Shown here: positions 17,419 to 29,600 of the stretch, piece after piece | How positions within the stretch are numbered: the first letter of the stretch is position 1 | Layout of the letters: the number at the start of each line of letters is the position of its first letter | Assembly: GCF_014650895.1 (NCBI RefSeq) | Contig: NZ_BMVV01000002.1 | Span: 124,001-188,000, forward strand | DNA: 64,000 nt | Direction: 5' to 3' | Origin: Streptomyces omiyaensis | Lineage (GTDB): Bacteria > Actinomycetota > Actinomycetes > Streptomycetales > Streptomycetaceae | Notes under the pieces: model-generated | What the model was told of the DNA's origin: nothing | Databases searched by the model: none | Seen by the model: only the letters and a program-made list of their open reading frames with translations | Position numbers and translations under genes: made by a program

Positions 17419-18271
17419 CGCCCGCGCGGCCGCGCCGCCCGTCGTCACCGCGGCCCGCCCGCCCCGGAGCCGTACCGCTCCGAAGGGGCTCTGGGCCCTG
17501 CCCCCCGTCGCCGTCCTCGCCCTCGTCTTCCTCTACCCGCTCGGGCTCGTCGTCCGGGAGTCGCTGGCGCCCGGCGCGTACGCCGGCGTCCTCGCCTCCG
17601 CCTCTTTCCGCGACGCGCTGGTCACCACCGTGTGGCTCGCCGTCGGCGCCACCGCCGGCTGTCTCGTCCTCGGCTTCGTCCTCGCGCTGATCGTCGCCTT
17701 CGTGCCGTTCCCCGGGGCGAAGGCGGTCTCCCGGTTCATCGACGTCTTCCTCTCCTTCCCCTCCTTCCTCATCACCCTCGCCCTGCTCTTCGTGTACGGC
17801 ACGGTCGGCATGGCCAACGGGATGTGGACCGGCGTCACCGGCGCCGCCGAGGGCCCCTTCCACTTCCTGACGACCCCCTGGGGGGTCCTCCTCGCCGAGA
17901 TCACGTACTTCACGCCCTTCGTGATGCGGCCGCTGCTCGCCGCCTTCTCCCAGCTGGACACCGCGCAGCTGGAGGTGGCGTCCTCGCTCGGCGCCCGGCC
18001 CGCGCGGATCGTGCGGCGGGTGATCCTCCCCGAGGCGCTGCCCGCGCTCGCGGCCGGCGGCAGCCTCGTCCTCGTCATGTGCCTCAACGAGTTCGGCATC
18101 GTCCTCTTCACCGGCGCCAAGGGCGTCACGACCCTCCCGATGCTCGTCTACTCCCAGGCCATCCTCGAATCCGACTACGCCGCCGCCTGTGTGGTCGCCG
18201 TCGTCAACGTCGCGATCTCCGTCGGCCTCTACGCCGTCTACCGGGTGGTGAGCAAGCGTGCTGGTGCATAG
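17411..18271 (+). CDS. ABC transporter permease 1, phosphonate/2-AEP type
   Basis: A 286-residue inner-membrane protein with about six hydrophobic helices. The EAA loop that touches the ATPase is seen as EVASSLGARPARIVRRVILPEALPALAAG near residue 195. The N-terminus is basic and Pro-rich. It overlaps the ATPase (8 bp) and the next permease (14 bp), so stoichiometric expression is likely. Substrate assignment rests on the operon context. Confidence 0.88.
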
Positions 18272-19055
18272 CCGTACCGGACGGTGGGCGTCCTGGCTCG
18301 TCTTCGCGGTCCTCTTCGTCCCGCTCTTCGCCGTCCCCCTCCTCGTCATCGTCGCCGCCTCCTTCTCCACCCACTGGTCCGGCGCCTTCCCCTCCGGGCC
18401 GACCGCCGAGCACTACGCGGCCGCCGTCCGCGGGGAGTCCCTCCAGGCCCTGACGACCAGCCTCGTCACCGCCGTCGCCGCGAGCCTCCTCGCCCTCACC
18501 CTCGGCACCTGGGCCGCGCTCGCCGCCGCCGCCCTGCGCGGCAGGGGCCGCCGGCTCCTGGACGCCCTCTTCGTGCTGCCGCTCGCCGTGCCGTCGGTGG
18601 TGGTCGGCCTCGCCGTCCTGGTGGCCTTCTCCCGGCCGCCGCTGCTGCTCAACGGCACCCGCTGGATCGTGATCATGGCCCACACGGTCCTGGTCACGGC
18701 CTTCGCCCACCAGTCGGTCTCGGCGGCGATCCGCCGCCTCGACCCGATGTACGAGCAGGCGGCGGCCGGACTCGGCGCCCGCCCCTCGTACGTCCTGTTC
18801 CGGGTCAAGCTGCCCCTGCTGCTGCCCTCCCTGAGCGCCGCCGCCGGGCTCTGCCTCGCCCTGTCCATGGGAGAGCTGAGCGCCACGATGATGCTCTACC
18901 CGCCGGACTGGACGCCGCTGCCGGTGCTGGTCTTCACCGCCACCGACCGCGGGTCCCTCTTCACCGGATCGGCGCTGGCCGTGGTCCTCATGGCCACCAC
19001 CCTGCTGGTCCTGCTCGCCGTCTCCCGCATCCGCACCAGAGCGTCCTACCGATAA
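18258..19055 (+). CDS. ABC transporter permease 2, phosphonate/2-AEP type
   Basis: A 265-residue permease from GTG 18258, which lies inside the previous gene. It has about six membrane helices and the EAA loop QAAAGLGARPSYVLFRVKLPLLLPSLSAAAGL near residue 170. It pairs with permease 1 to form the transmembrane channel. The C-terminus ends in a short basic tail (RIRTRASYR). Confidence 0.88.
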   Translation: MLVHSRTGRWASWLVFAVLFVPLFAVPLLVIVAASFSTHWSGAFPSGPTAEHYAAAVRGESLQALTTSLVTAVAASLLALTLGTWAALAAAALRGRGRRLLDALFVLPLAVPSVVVGLAVLVAFSRPPLLLNGTRWIVIMAHTVLVTAFAHQSVSAAIRRLDPMYEQAAAGLGARPSYVLFRVKLPLLLPSLSAAAGLCLALSMGELSATMMLYPPDWTPLPVLVFTATDRGSLFTGSALAVVLMATTLLVLLAVSRIRTRASYR

Positions 19056-19082
19056 CCCTCACGCCAGGAGAAGAACGACGTC

Positions 19083-20141
19083 ATGCTGACGTACGCCAAG
19101 CCGGTCGCCGCCGTCACCGGAGCCCTCGTCCTCGCCGCCTCCCTCACCGCCTGCGGCGGCTCCTCCGCCGCCTCCGACGAGAAGGTCGTCACCGTCTACA
19201 GCGCCGACGGCCTCAAGGGCGAGAAGGGCGACGGCTGGTACGACAAGGTCTTCGCCGACTTCGAGAAGGAGACCGGCATCAAGGTGAAGTACGTGGAGGG
19301 CGGCTCCGGCGAGATGGTCCAGCGGGCCCTCCGCGAGAGGTCCAACACCCAGGCCGACGTCCTCGTCACCCTGCCGCCCTTCATCCAGCAGGCCGGCTCC
19401 AAGGGGCTCCTGCAGACGTACGCGCCGAAGGGCGCCGACCAGGTCGACGGCGCCGACAAGGCCGCCGACGGCTCCTGGACCTCCGTCGTCAACAACTACT
19501 TCGGCTTCATCCACAACAAGAAGGAACTGCCCGAGGCCCCCGGCACCTGGGAGGCCCTGCTCGACGCGAAGTACAAGGACAAGCTCCAGTACTCCACCCC
19601 CGGCGTCGCCGGCGACGGCACCGCCGTCCTCATCAAGGCCCTGCACGACTTCGGCGGCCAGGCGCCCGCCCTGGAGTACCTGAAGAAGCTCCAGGCCAAC
19701 AACGTCGGCCCGTCCTCCTCCACCTCCAAGCTCGCCCCCAAGGTCGACAAGGGTGAACTCCTCGTCGCCAACGGCGACGTGCAGATGAACTTCGCCCAGG
19801 CCAAGTCCATGCCGAACCTCGCCATCTGGTTCCCGGCCAAGGAGGGCCGCGAGCCCACCACCTTCGCCCTGCCCTACGCGGCCGGCCTGGTCGACAAGGC
19901 CCCGCACACCGAGAACGGCAGGAAGCTCCTCGACTTCATGCTGAGCGAGGGCGCCCAGCGCGAGGTCAGCGCCGTCGGCGGCGGCTTCCCCGCCCGCAAG
20001 GACATCAAGGCCACCGACGCCAACGCCATCGAGCTGGCGAAGCTGATCGAGGGCGTCGAGATCTTCGAGCCGGACTGGGCCGACATCGACGAGAACCTCA
20101 CGTCCTACGTGGACGCGTGGAAGTCCGCGACCGGAAGCTGA
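19083..20141 (+). CDS. Phosphonate/2-AEP ABC transporter substrate-binding lipoprotein
   Basis: A 352-residue lipoprotein: signal peptide MLTYAKPVAAVTGALVLAASLTAC with the lipobox cysteine at residue 24, then an extracellular solute-binding protein of the iron/2-AEP family (KVVTVYSADGLKGEKGDGWYDKVFADFEKETGIKV). AGGAGAAGAA precedes the ATG. It is the last gene of the five-gene transporter and degradation operon and would deliver the ligand to the permeases. Confidence 0.88.
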   Translation: MLTYAKPVAAVTGALVLAASLTACGGSSAASDEKVVTVYSADGLKGEKGDGWYDKVFADFEKETGIKVKYVEGGSGEMVQRALRERSNTQADVLVTLPPFIQQAGSKGLLQTYAPKGADQVDGADKAADGSWTSVVNNYFGFIHNKKELPEAPGTWEALLDAKYKDKLQYSTPGVAGDGTAVLIKALHDFGGQAPALEYLKKLQANNVGPSSSTSKLAPKVDKGELLVANGDVQMNFAQAKSMPNLAIWFPAKEGREPTTFALPYAAGLVDKAPHTENGRKLLDFMLSEGAQREVSAVGGGFPARKDIKATDANAIELAKLIEGVEIFEPDWADIDENLTSYVDAWKSATGS

Positions 20142-20176
20142 GAGTTCACCGCACGGCCCCTCGACCCCCTCCGCGG

Positions 20177-20205
20177 ATAGCGGAAAGATAACGGGTACGG
20201 ACCAA
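20177..20205. promoter_or_regulatory. Composite regulatory element 2, upstream of secreted phosphodiesterase
   Basis: ATAGCG at 20177-20182 and ATAACG at 20188-20193 are again 11 bp apart, followed by GGGT-AC-GG-A-CCAA. It matches the element before the phosphonate operon at 18 of 21 core positions and shares the exact 12-mer AAGATAACGGGT. Confidence 0.6.
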
Positions 20206-20228
20206 CGCCCCCGAGGAATCGGGGGCGT
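20205..20228. terminator. Hairpin between the transporter operon and the phosphodiesterase gene
   Basis: Perfect 10-bp stem ACGCCCCCGA / TCGGGGGCGT with loop GGAA, starting at the last base of composite element 2 and 47 bp before the next ATG. It may end the operon or, lying in the leader, attenuate the phosphodiesterase gene. Confidence 0.6.
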
Positions 20229-20274
20229 TGGTGTGCGTCCGTCCCCTTCTTCCCCTTCCCCGGAGGACTCCGAC

Positions 20275-21813
<1,539 letters not shown>

Positions 21814-21818
21814 CCTAG

Positions 21819-21858
21819 GCTGGGGGCGTCGCCACAGCGCTGTCGCGTCGCCCCCAGC
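21819..21858. terminator. Long hairpin after the phosphodiesterase gene
   Basis: Outer 10-bp stem GCTGGGGGCG / CGCCCCCAGC enclosing a perfect ACAGCGCTGT palindrome (21834-21843). It lies 5 bp after the stop. Confidence 0.7.
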
Positions 21859-21893
21859 ACACGCACGTCACGTACGGCAGGAGTCCCGCACCC

Positions 21894-22673
21894 ATGGCAG
21901 AGCGCAAGCCGATCGAATCCTGGCTCACCGACATGGACGGCGTCCTCATCCACGAGGGCGTCCCGATCCCCGGCGCCGACGCGTTCATCAGGAAGCTGCG
22001 GGAGACCGGGAAGCCGTTCCTGGTCCTCACCAACAACTCGATCTACACCGCCCGCGACCTGCACGCCCGCCTGCGCCGCATGGGCCTGGACGTCCCCGTC
22101 GAGAACATCTGGACCTCGGCGCTCGCGACCGCCGAGTTCCTCGACGACCAGCGCCCCGGCGGCACCGCGTACGTCATCGGCGAGGCCGGCCTCACCACCG
22201 CGCTGCACGACATCGGCTACGTCCTCACCGACCACGACCCCGACTACGTGGTCCTCGGCGAGACCCGCACCTACTCCTTCGAGGCGATGACCAAGGCCGT
22301 CCGCCTCATCAACGCCGGCGCCCGCTTCATCTGCACCAACCCCGACGAGACCGGCCCCTCGCTGGAGGGCCCGCTCCCGGCCACCGGCTCCGTCGCCGCC
22401 CTCATCACCAAGGCCACCGGCAAGGAGCCCTACTTCGCGGGCAAGCCCAACCCGCTGATGATGCGCACCGGGCTCAACGCGATCGGCGCCCACTCCGAGT
22501 CGAGCGCGATGATCGGCGACCGGATGGACACCGACATCCTGGCGGGCCTGGAGGCGGGCATGCAGACCTTCCTCGTCCTCACCGGCCTGACCACGGAGGC
22601 GGAGATCGACCGCTTCCCGTTCCGCCCCTCCAAGGTCGTGAAGTCGATCGCGGACCTCGTCGACCGGGTCTGA
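21894..22673 (+). CDS. HAD-IIA family phosphatase (NagD-like)
   Basis: A 259-residue phosphatase. Motif I is [13 protein letters not shown] (D13, D15), motif [17 protein letters not shown], the cap region holds [23 protein letters not shown], and motif III/IV is [16 protein letters not shown] and [18 protein letters not shown]. NagD-like enzymes hydrolyse small phosphates such as nucleotides and sugar phosphates. GGCAGGAG precedes the ATG. A role in phosphate metabolism beside the phosphonate cluster is possible but unproven; it follows a terminator and seems separate. Confidence 0.88.
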   Translation: MAERKPIESWLTDMDGVLIHEGVPIPGADAFIRKLRETGKPFLVLTNNSIYTARDLHARLRRMGLDVPVENIWTSALATAEFLDDQRPGGTAYVIGEAGLTTALHDIGYVLTDHDPDYVVLGETRTYSFEAMTKAVRLINAGARFICTNPDETGPSLEGPLPATGSVAALITKATGKEPYFAGKPNPLMMRTGLNAIGAHSESSAMIGDRMDTDILAGLEAGMQTFLVLTGLTTEAEIDRFPFRPSKVVKSIADLVDRV

Positions 22674-22747
22674 GCGCCCGGCCCGCCGTCCCCTGCGGAT
22701 GCGGAAACCCGCGAACCGGGTGACCCTGCCAGTACCAGGAGGTCACC

Positions 22748-23326
22748 ATGCGTTCAGGTCCCATCGCTCTCCGTGCCGCAGGGGCGGCTCTGGCTCTGGT
22801 GCTCGCGCCCGCGGCCGGAACCGCCCTCGCCCACGACGGCGTCCAGGCCACCGCCACCCCGTCCACCGCGGCCCCCGGCGCCGACGTCGACGTCCGCGTC
22901 AAAGGGTGCGAGGGCACCACCGGCGCCGCCAGGTCCCCGGCGTTCGTCGCGGACGCCGAACTCACCGGCCGCGACGGCGGCGCCTACGCCCTCTTCGGCG
23001 GGGCCACCCTCCGCACGGGGCTCGAGGACGGCACGTACAGGCTCTCCGTCACCTGCGACGGACACGACCACCACGACGTCGGCACCCTCACCGTCCGGCG
23101 CCACCAGCAGCCCACCCACCGCCCGGCCCCGGTCACCCCGGTCGCCCCGGTGCGCGCGGGCGGGGGCGGCACGGCCGTCTTCGCGGCCCCCGTGGCGCCC
23201 GGCGTCGCCCAGACGGCGAGCGGCGACGGCCTCGGCACCCCGTACACCCTGCTCGGCCTCGGCATGGCCGGTGCCGCCGCCGTCGCGGTCGCCTTCCGGA
23301 GCTCCCGCCGCCGGCGCGCGGAGTAG
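22748..23326 (+). CDS. Secreted membrane-anchored protein paired with class F sortase
   Basis: A 192-residue exported protein with an AGGAGG-preceded ATG. A signal peptide ends near residue 28 (TALAHDGV). A beta-rich domain with two Cys (KGCEGTT; VTCDGHDHHD) follows, then a Pro/Val linker and a C-terminal membrane helix (LGLGMAGAAAVAVAFRSS) with an RRRR tail. No LPxTG motif precedes the helix. It stops one base before the class F sortase start, so it is likely its partner or substrate. The function is not known. Confidence 0.75.
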   Translation: MRSGPIALRAAGAALALVLAPAAGTALAHDGVQATATPSTAAPGADVDVRVKGCEGTTGAARSPAFVADAELTGRDGGAYALFGGATLRTGLEDGTYRLSVTCDGHDHHDVGTLTVRRHQQPTHRPAPVTPVAPVRAGGGGTAVFAAPVAPGVAQTASGDGLGTPYTLLGLGMAGAAAVAVAFRSSRRRRAE

Positions 23327-23327
23327 C

Positions 23328-23975
23328 GTGGCCGCGTCGAGCCGCCCGGTCACCGGCGTGGCCTGGGCGGTCCTCCTCCTCGGGTTCTGGCTGTGGGGCC
23401 GTGACACCGCCTGGGGGCCCGGCGGCAGCTCGGCCCCGACGCACGGCGACGTCGCGGCGGTCGGCCGCCCGCTGGGCGTCGACCTGCCGCCGTCGCGCGC
23501 GCCGATACCGGGCGCGGCGGAACCCCTCCGGGTGGAGATCCCCGCGCTCGGCGTGGACGCCCCGGTCGTCCCCCGGGGCCTCGACTCCACCGGGGCGGTG
23601 GACCCGCCGCCGTACGAGACGCCGCAGACCGTCGGCTGGTACGGCCCCGGCACCACGCCCGGCGCGGCCGGCCCCGCCCTCCTCGTCGGCCACGTGGACA
23701 CCGAGACCCGCCCCGCGGTCTTCTACGACCTGAGCGCGGCCCGCCCCGGCGCGACCGTGCGCGTCACCCGGACGGACGGCTCGGTCGCGGTCTTCACCGT
23801 GGACGACGTCCGGGTCGTCCCCCGCGACGCCTTCGACCCCCGGGCCGTCTACGGCTCCCGCGCCCCCGGCCGCGCCGAGCTCCGCCTCATCACCTGCGGC
23901 GGGACCTTCGACCGCGCGACCGGTCTCTACACGGCGAACGTCGTCGTCTCGGCGTACCTGACGGCGGCGGAGTAG
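23328..23975 (+). CDS. Class F sortase
   Basis: A 215-residue single-pass protein from GTG 23328. A membrane helix at about residues 8-24 is followed by the sortase domain (LRVEIPALGVDAPVVPRGLDSTGAVDPP). The catalytic residues are His in ALLVGHVDTETR, Cys in LITCGG and the Arg of FDRATGLYTANVVV. These features fit class F rather than the class E enzyme at 4441. The start is one base after the preceding stop. Class F substrates are mostly undefined; the upstream secreted protein is the obvious candidate. Confidence 0.88.
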   Translation: MAASSRPVTGVAWAVLLLGFWLWGRDTAWGPGGSSAPTHGDVAAVGRPLGVDLPPSRAPIPGAAEPLRVEIPALGVDAPVVPRGLDSTGAVDPPPYETPQTVGWYGPGTTPGAAGPALLVGHVDTETRPAVFYDLSAARPGATVRVTRTDGSVAVFTVDDVRVVPRDAFDPRAVYGSRAPGRAELRLITCGGTFDRATGLYTANVVVSAYLTAAE

Positions 23976-24899
<924 letters not shown>

Positions 24900-24915
24900 T
24901 TGTGCCGGTGCGACA

Positions 24916-24947
24916 AGAAAGCCCCTCACTCGCGTGAGGGGCTTTCT
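24916..24947 (-). terminator. Terminator of tRNA-Lys copy 1
   Basis: Perfect 14-bp stem AGAAAGCCCCTCAC / GTGAGGGGCTTTCT with loop TCGC, 7 bp past the 3' end of the tRNA. It could also stop transcription from the left. Confidence 0.85.
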
Positions 24948-24954
24948 CTGTCGG

Positions 24955-25028
24955 TGCGCCGCCAGGGACTCGAACCCCGGACCCGCTGATTAAGAGTCAG
25001 CTGCTCTAACCAACTGAGCTAGCGGCGC
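24955..25028 (-). tRNA. tRNA-Lys(CUU), copy 1
   Basis: The minus strand folds as a full cloverleaf: acceptor GCGCCGC / GCGGCGC, D-stem GCTC / GAGC, anticodon stem GCTGA / TCAGC with loop CTCTTAA (anticodon CTT), T-arm CGGGG-TTCGAGT-CCCTG, discriminator A. It is 74 nt with no encoded CCA. It is identical to two further copies at 34450 and 42546. Confidence 0.97.
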
Positions 25029-25069
25029 CTGCTGACAGAGAGAACTCTACCCGACCTCCAGGGGTGCTC
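25029..25069 (-). promoter_or_regulatory. Promoter region of tRNA-Lys copy 1
   Basis: Read on the minus strand, GAGCACCCC and a -10-like TAGAGT (25044-25049), 16 bp upstream of the tRNA, then TCTCTGTCAGCAG. The same layout and spacing recur before copy 2. Confidence 0.6.
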
Positions 25070-25211
25070 CCGACCAACGCCGATCACCTCCGGCCTGTCG
25101 GATGGTCGTATCAGGCCGTTGATCCGTCAAAATGCGATTTGTCCGGACAGTTGAGAAACTGGCGCCCGAAACGAGGCCCTAAAAGATCTTGACGAGTGTG
25201 GAGGGGATCGC

Positions 25212-26630
25212 ATGAGCGTGCCGGTCTTCGAGGAATTCGAACCCGCGCCCGACTGCGGCTGCCCGGGCTGCGCCCGGCACCGCCGTGACCTCGCGCTGGG
25301 CCTGCCGGTCCGTGCGGGCGGCCATCCGGCGGCGCACGGAGCCCGCCGCGCCCTGGTCCTGGTGACGGCGGCGGGCGCGGTCCTGGGAGGGGGAGGGGCG
25401 AGCGGCGCCGCCGCTGCCCTCGCCCCGGTCGCCCCGGCGCGCCCGGTCACCCCGGCGGACGCGGCGGGCGTGACGGACGTGACGGACGCGGTGGACGCGG
25501 TGGACGTGGCGGACGCGGCGGACGGTGTCCGGGGGTCCGACACTCCGCAGGGCGGCCGCGCCCCGCTGCACGGCCCGCCGGCCGCGCAGGCCGGCGGGCC
25601 CCTCCCCGGCGCGGTCCCGACGACCAGTCAGGTCTCGGCGGAGACCCTGCGGAGGACCACCCGCACGGAGATCGTCAACCGGGCCAAGACGTGGGTCACG
25701 GCCCAGGTGCCGTACTCGATGGAGAAGTACTGGTCGGACGGGTACCGCCAGGACTGCTCGGGCTACATCTCGATGGCCTGGAACCTGGGCAGCAACGAGT
25801 GGACGGGCAGCCTCGACCGCTTCGCCGTCCGCATCGACCGCACCGAGCTCCAGCCCGGCGACATCCTGCTCTTCCACAACCCGGCCGACCCGACCCGCGG
25901 CTCGCACGTGACGATCTTCGGCGGCTGGACGGACTACACCCACACGTCGTACGTCGCCTACGAGCAGACCAAGCCGCGCACGCGGAAGCAGGCCACGCCC
26001 ATGGCGTACTGGGAGAACTCCGCCCGGTACGTCGCCTACCGCTACAAGGGCCTGGCCGGCACCACCACCGGCGCGGGCGGCGGGCCGGCGGCGTCCGGGG
26101 CCGCGGCGTACCCCGGGGCCTCGAAGTTCGGCCCCGGCGCGAACAACGCGCACGTGACGAAGCTCGGCCGGCTGCTGGTCGCGCGCGGCGGCCAGCGGTT
26201 CTACACCACCGGACCCGGACCGAGGTGGGGCGAGGCCGACCGCAGGGCGACCCGGGCGTTCCAGCTCGCGCAGGGCTGGAAGGGCGGGGAGGCCGACGGC
26301 CTGCCGGGCCCGCACACCTGGAAGCTCCTCGTCTCGGGAGCGGGCAGGGACATCGGCGGTTCGAGTGGTTCGAGCGGTCCGAGCGCAGATGCGAAGGGCT
26401 TCCCCGGGCGTGGCGCCTTCCGTCCGGGCCAATCCAACGCATATGTGGAGAAGCTGGGCAAACAACTGGTGAAGCGGGGCTTCGGCAAGCACTACCTGTC
26501 GGGACCCGGTCCGCGCTGGACGGAGGCGGACCGCCGCAACGTCGAGGCGTTCCAGCGGGCACAGGGCTGGCGCGGTGCGGCGGCCGACGGCTACCCGGGC
26601 CCGGAGACCTGGAGGCGATTGTTCCGATGA
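25212..26630 (+). CDS. NlpC/P60-type cell-wall hydrolase with two peptidoglycan-binding domains
   Basis: A 472-residue exported enzyme. Unusually, about 38 cytoplasmic residues with CGCPGCARHRRD precede the membrane segment (ALVLVTAAGAVLGGGGASGAAAA). A D/V/A repeat region follows, then the NlpC/P60-like peptidase (about 155-285): catalytic Cys in RQDCSGYISMAWNL, His in RGSHVTIFGGW. Two peptidoglycan-binding repeats end the protein, each with FGPGANNAHVTKLGRLLVARG or RPGQSNAYVEKLGKQLVKRG and a GPRW-EADRR core. It probably cleaves stem peptides in the wall. The SPFH gene starts 25 bp downstream and may be co-transcribed. Confidence 0.87.
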   Translation: MSVPVFEEFEPAPDCGCPGCARHRRDLALGLPVRAGGHPAAHGARRALVLVTAAGAVLGGGGASGAAAALAPVAPARPVTPADAAGVTDVTDAVDAVDVADAADGVRGSDTPQGGRAPLHGPPAAQAGGPLPGAVPTTSQVSAETLRRTTRTEIVNRAKTWVTAQVPYSMEKYWSDGYRQDCSGYISMAWNLGSNEWTGSLDRFAVRIDRTELQPGDILLFHNPADPTRGSHVTIFGGWTDYTHTSYVAYEQTKPRTRKQATPMAYWENSARYVAYRYKGLAGTTTGAGGGPAASGAAAYPGASKFGPGANNAHVTKLGRLLVARGGQRFYTTGPGPRWGEADRRATRAFQLAQGWKGGEADGLPGPHTWKLLVSGAGRDIGGSSGSSGPSADAKGFPGRGAFRPGQSNAYVEKLGKQLVKRGFGKHYLSGPGPRWTEADRRNVEAFQRAQGWRGAAADGYPGPETWRRLFR

Positions 26631-26655
26631 CCCCGAGACAAGAGGTGGACCCCGA

Positions 26656-29600
26656 ATGACGGCAGCGACCCCGAACGACTCCGGCGCGGCAGCCTCGCGC
26701 GACGCGGCCAGGACCGCCCGCCGCCTCACCGACGGCACCCTCCCCCGGCGCCCCCCGCCCCCGGCCCCCGCCCCGCCCGCCGAGCCGTCCCCGGCGCCCG
26801 CCGCCGCCCCGCCGGGAGCACCGGCCCCGACCGCGCCCGCCGCCGCGTCGGGCACGCCCCCGACCGCGCCCGGCACCTCGCAGCCGGCCTCCGCCGGCGC
26901 GCCCGTCGCTCCGACCCCGGCGTCCGCCGTCGCGTCCGGGACCCCGAGCCCGGCGTCCGCCGTCGCGTCCGGCGGCCCGCCCCCGACCGGGACTCCCGGA
27001 CCGGTGTCCGGCGCCGCGTCCGGTGTCCCGCTCCCGGCCGGGGCCGCTGCCGCGCCCGTCACTCCGGGCCCGGTGCCCGCCGGCGCCCCGTCCCCCACCG
27101 GGAGCGCCGCGTCCGGCGCCCCGTCCCCGACCGGAGCGGTGACGTCCGGCACCTCGGGGCCGGTGTCCGCCGCGTCCGGGGCTCAGGACCCGGCGTCCGC
27201 CGCCGTGTCCGGGGCCTCGGGCACGGGACCCGCCGCCTCCGGTACCTCGAACCCGGCCCCGGCCGCCTCCGGTACCTCGAACCCGGCCCCGGCCGCCTCC
27301 GGTACCTCGAACCCGGCCCCGGCCGCCTCCGGTACCTCGAACCCGGCCCCGGCCGCCTCCGGTACCTCGAATCCGGCCCCGGCCGCCGCCGCTCCGGGCC
27401 CGTCGCCGGCCGTCGGCGGGTCCGGCGCCGGGGGGCCCGCCGTCGATCCGGCGGCGCGCCCCGGGGCGGGTCCCGCGCCCGGCGCCCCGGCGGACCGGAC
27501 CCCGCCTCCCTCTCCGCCGGGCGCGGCCGCGCCCACCGCCTCCCGTCCGTGGGAGGCGCGCCCGGCCCCCGCGACACCCGCCGCCCCGGCGGCCGCCGGA
27601 GCGCCGCCCGCCGGCCCGGGCGCCGCCCCGTCCGCCGCTGCCGACGCGCCCGTCGGGCCGGGCGTTTCCACGCCCGCGCCCACGCCCGCAGGTCCGGGCA
27701 CCGTCGGGTCCGCCGGCCCGGCCGCTTCCGTCTCCGCCGGTCCGGTCGCCGCCCCGCCCCGCGGCCAGGGGGCCGTGGCTCCCGAGGCCGTTTTCCCGGC
27801 CGGTCGGGCCGCGCCCGCGGACCCCGCCGCCCGCGAGGCGGGGCCCACCGCCGGACCGTCTCCGGCCGGGGCGGCGCATCCCGCCCCGGCCGGCCCGACG
27901 GCCGCCCCGCTCCGTCCGGCGCCGGCGGCCGGCGCGCGGTCCGGTACGGCCGTCACCGAGGGGCCGGACCCGGTGCGGCCGCCCCGGCCGGAAGCCGTCA
28001 CGCCCCCCGGGCCGGTCACCGTCCGGCCGGCGGGCGGGACGCGTCCGGCACCGTCCCCGCACGGGGCGACCGCGACGCGTCCGGCGTCCTCCGCCGGAGG
28101 ATCCGCCCCGGCGCAGGGCCCGGCCGGCGAGGCGCCCCCGTCGCCCGGGCCCGCCGGTCGCGCGACCGGCGCCCCGGCGCGGACGCCGGTCGTCTCGGCC
28201 TCGGCCGCCCGTCCGGCCGGCGGGGTCCGTCAGGTCCCGCCCACCGCCGGGAGCCCGGCGCGCACCCGGACCGACGGCTCGGCCCCGGGGGCGAGCCGTC
28301 CCCCGACCGAGCCCCAGGCCGCCCCGGGCTCCGCCCCGCCGCCCACCGGCACCCGCGGCCCGGCCCGTACGTCCGCCAGCACCGACACCGACACCGACAC
28401 CGGCGTGGCCCCCGGCGCAGGGGCCCCGGTCCCGCCCCACCGGCCCGAGGCGGACCGCCCGCCCGCCCGCCCCCCGCAGGCGACCCCGACGACCCGGGCG
28501 ACCCCGACGACCCGGGCGACCCCGGCGGCGCCCTCCGTGTCGCCGGCGGGGCGTCCGGCGGGCGGGGGCCCGAGCGGCGCCGTCGTGGGGGACGGCGCGC
28601 CCACCCGTCAGGCCGCCCCCGGGGGCGCCGGCAGCTCCGATCTGCCGGCGGTCCCCGGGGCGGGAGTCTTCAAGGAGGAGCGGGACGTGCTCGACTTCGG
28701 GCGGATCACGGGCGCGCGGGTGACGTCGATCGCGGTGCCGGTCGCCGCGTCGGGGCGGTTGCCCCGGCGGAAGAACGTCATCGGCGCGGAGACCACCGGG
28801 TCGATCCCGGTGCACCTGCTGTTCCGGGACGGCGGCGGGGCCGGCGTGCCGCCGCGCGGGACCGTGGACGACGGCGGGCCCGACACCGTCGCGATGGCGC
28901 CGCCCACCGGGCGGGCCGCGAGGGCCGTCATCCCGCGGCCGGCCACCCAGCCGCTGCCGGTCCGGGCCGGGTCCGCGCGGCCCGCGCCGACGGCCGATCC
29001 GGGGCTCGTGGAGCGCCCGGCGGCGGTGCTGCCCGGCTGGGTCGGCGTGGCCGGCGGGCTGCTGGCGCTCGCGGGGTGCGCGGCGGTCGTGTGGTGGGCG
29101 GGCGCCGTGCCCGCCGAGGCCGCGCGGATGCTGCGGCTGCCCCCGCGTCCGTACCACGGGATCCACCTCGCGCAGTGGGCGCTGCTGGCGCTCGGCGTGC
29201 TGGTGCTGCTCTTCGCGGTGGGCGGTCTCGGCCGCGGCCGGGTCGGGTACGCGTGGGTGCTGACGCTGTTCGGCGAGTACCGCGGCACGGTCCGGCGCAC
29301 GGGCCTGGTGTGGGCGAGCCCGCTGCTGCTGCGCCGCCGGGTGGACGTCCGGCTGCGGCACTGGCGCAGCGAGCCGCTGTCGGCGGTGGACGCGAAGGGG
29401 ACCGCGCTGGACGTGACGGTCCTGGTGGTGTGGCGGGTCCGGGACACGGTCCGCGCGGCGCTCGGGGTCGACGGCCACGAGGACTACCTGCGCGAGCAGG
29501 TGGAGGCGGCGATGGCCCGGGTGCTGTCGCAGCTGCCGGCCGACGCGTTCCACGAGGACGCGCCGACGCTGCGGGACGCGGAGGCGGTCGGCGAGGCGCT

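Noticed and set aside
22748..23326. LPxTG-type sortase substrate
   Set aside because: The C-terminal helix and basic tail are present but no LPxTG or LAxTG precedes them; only pairing with sortase F by position is claimed.
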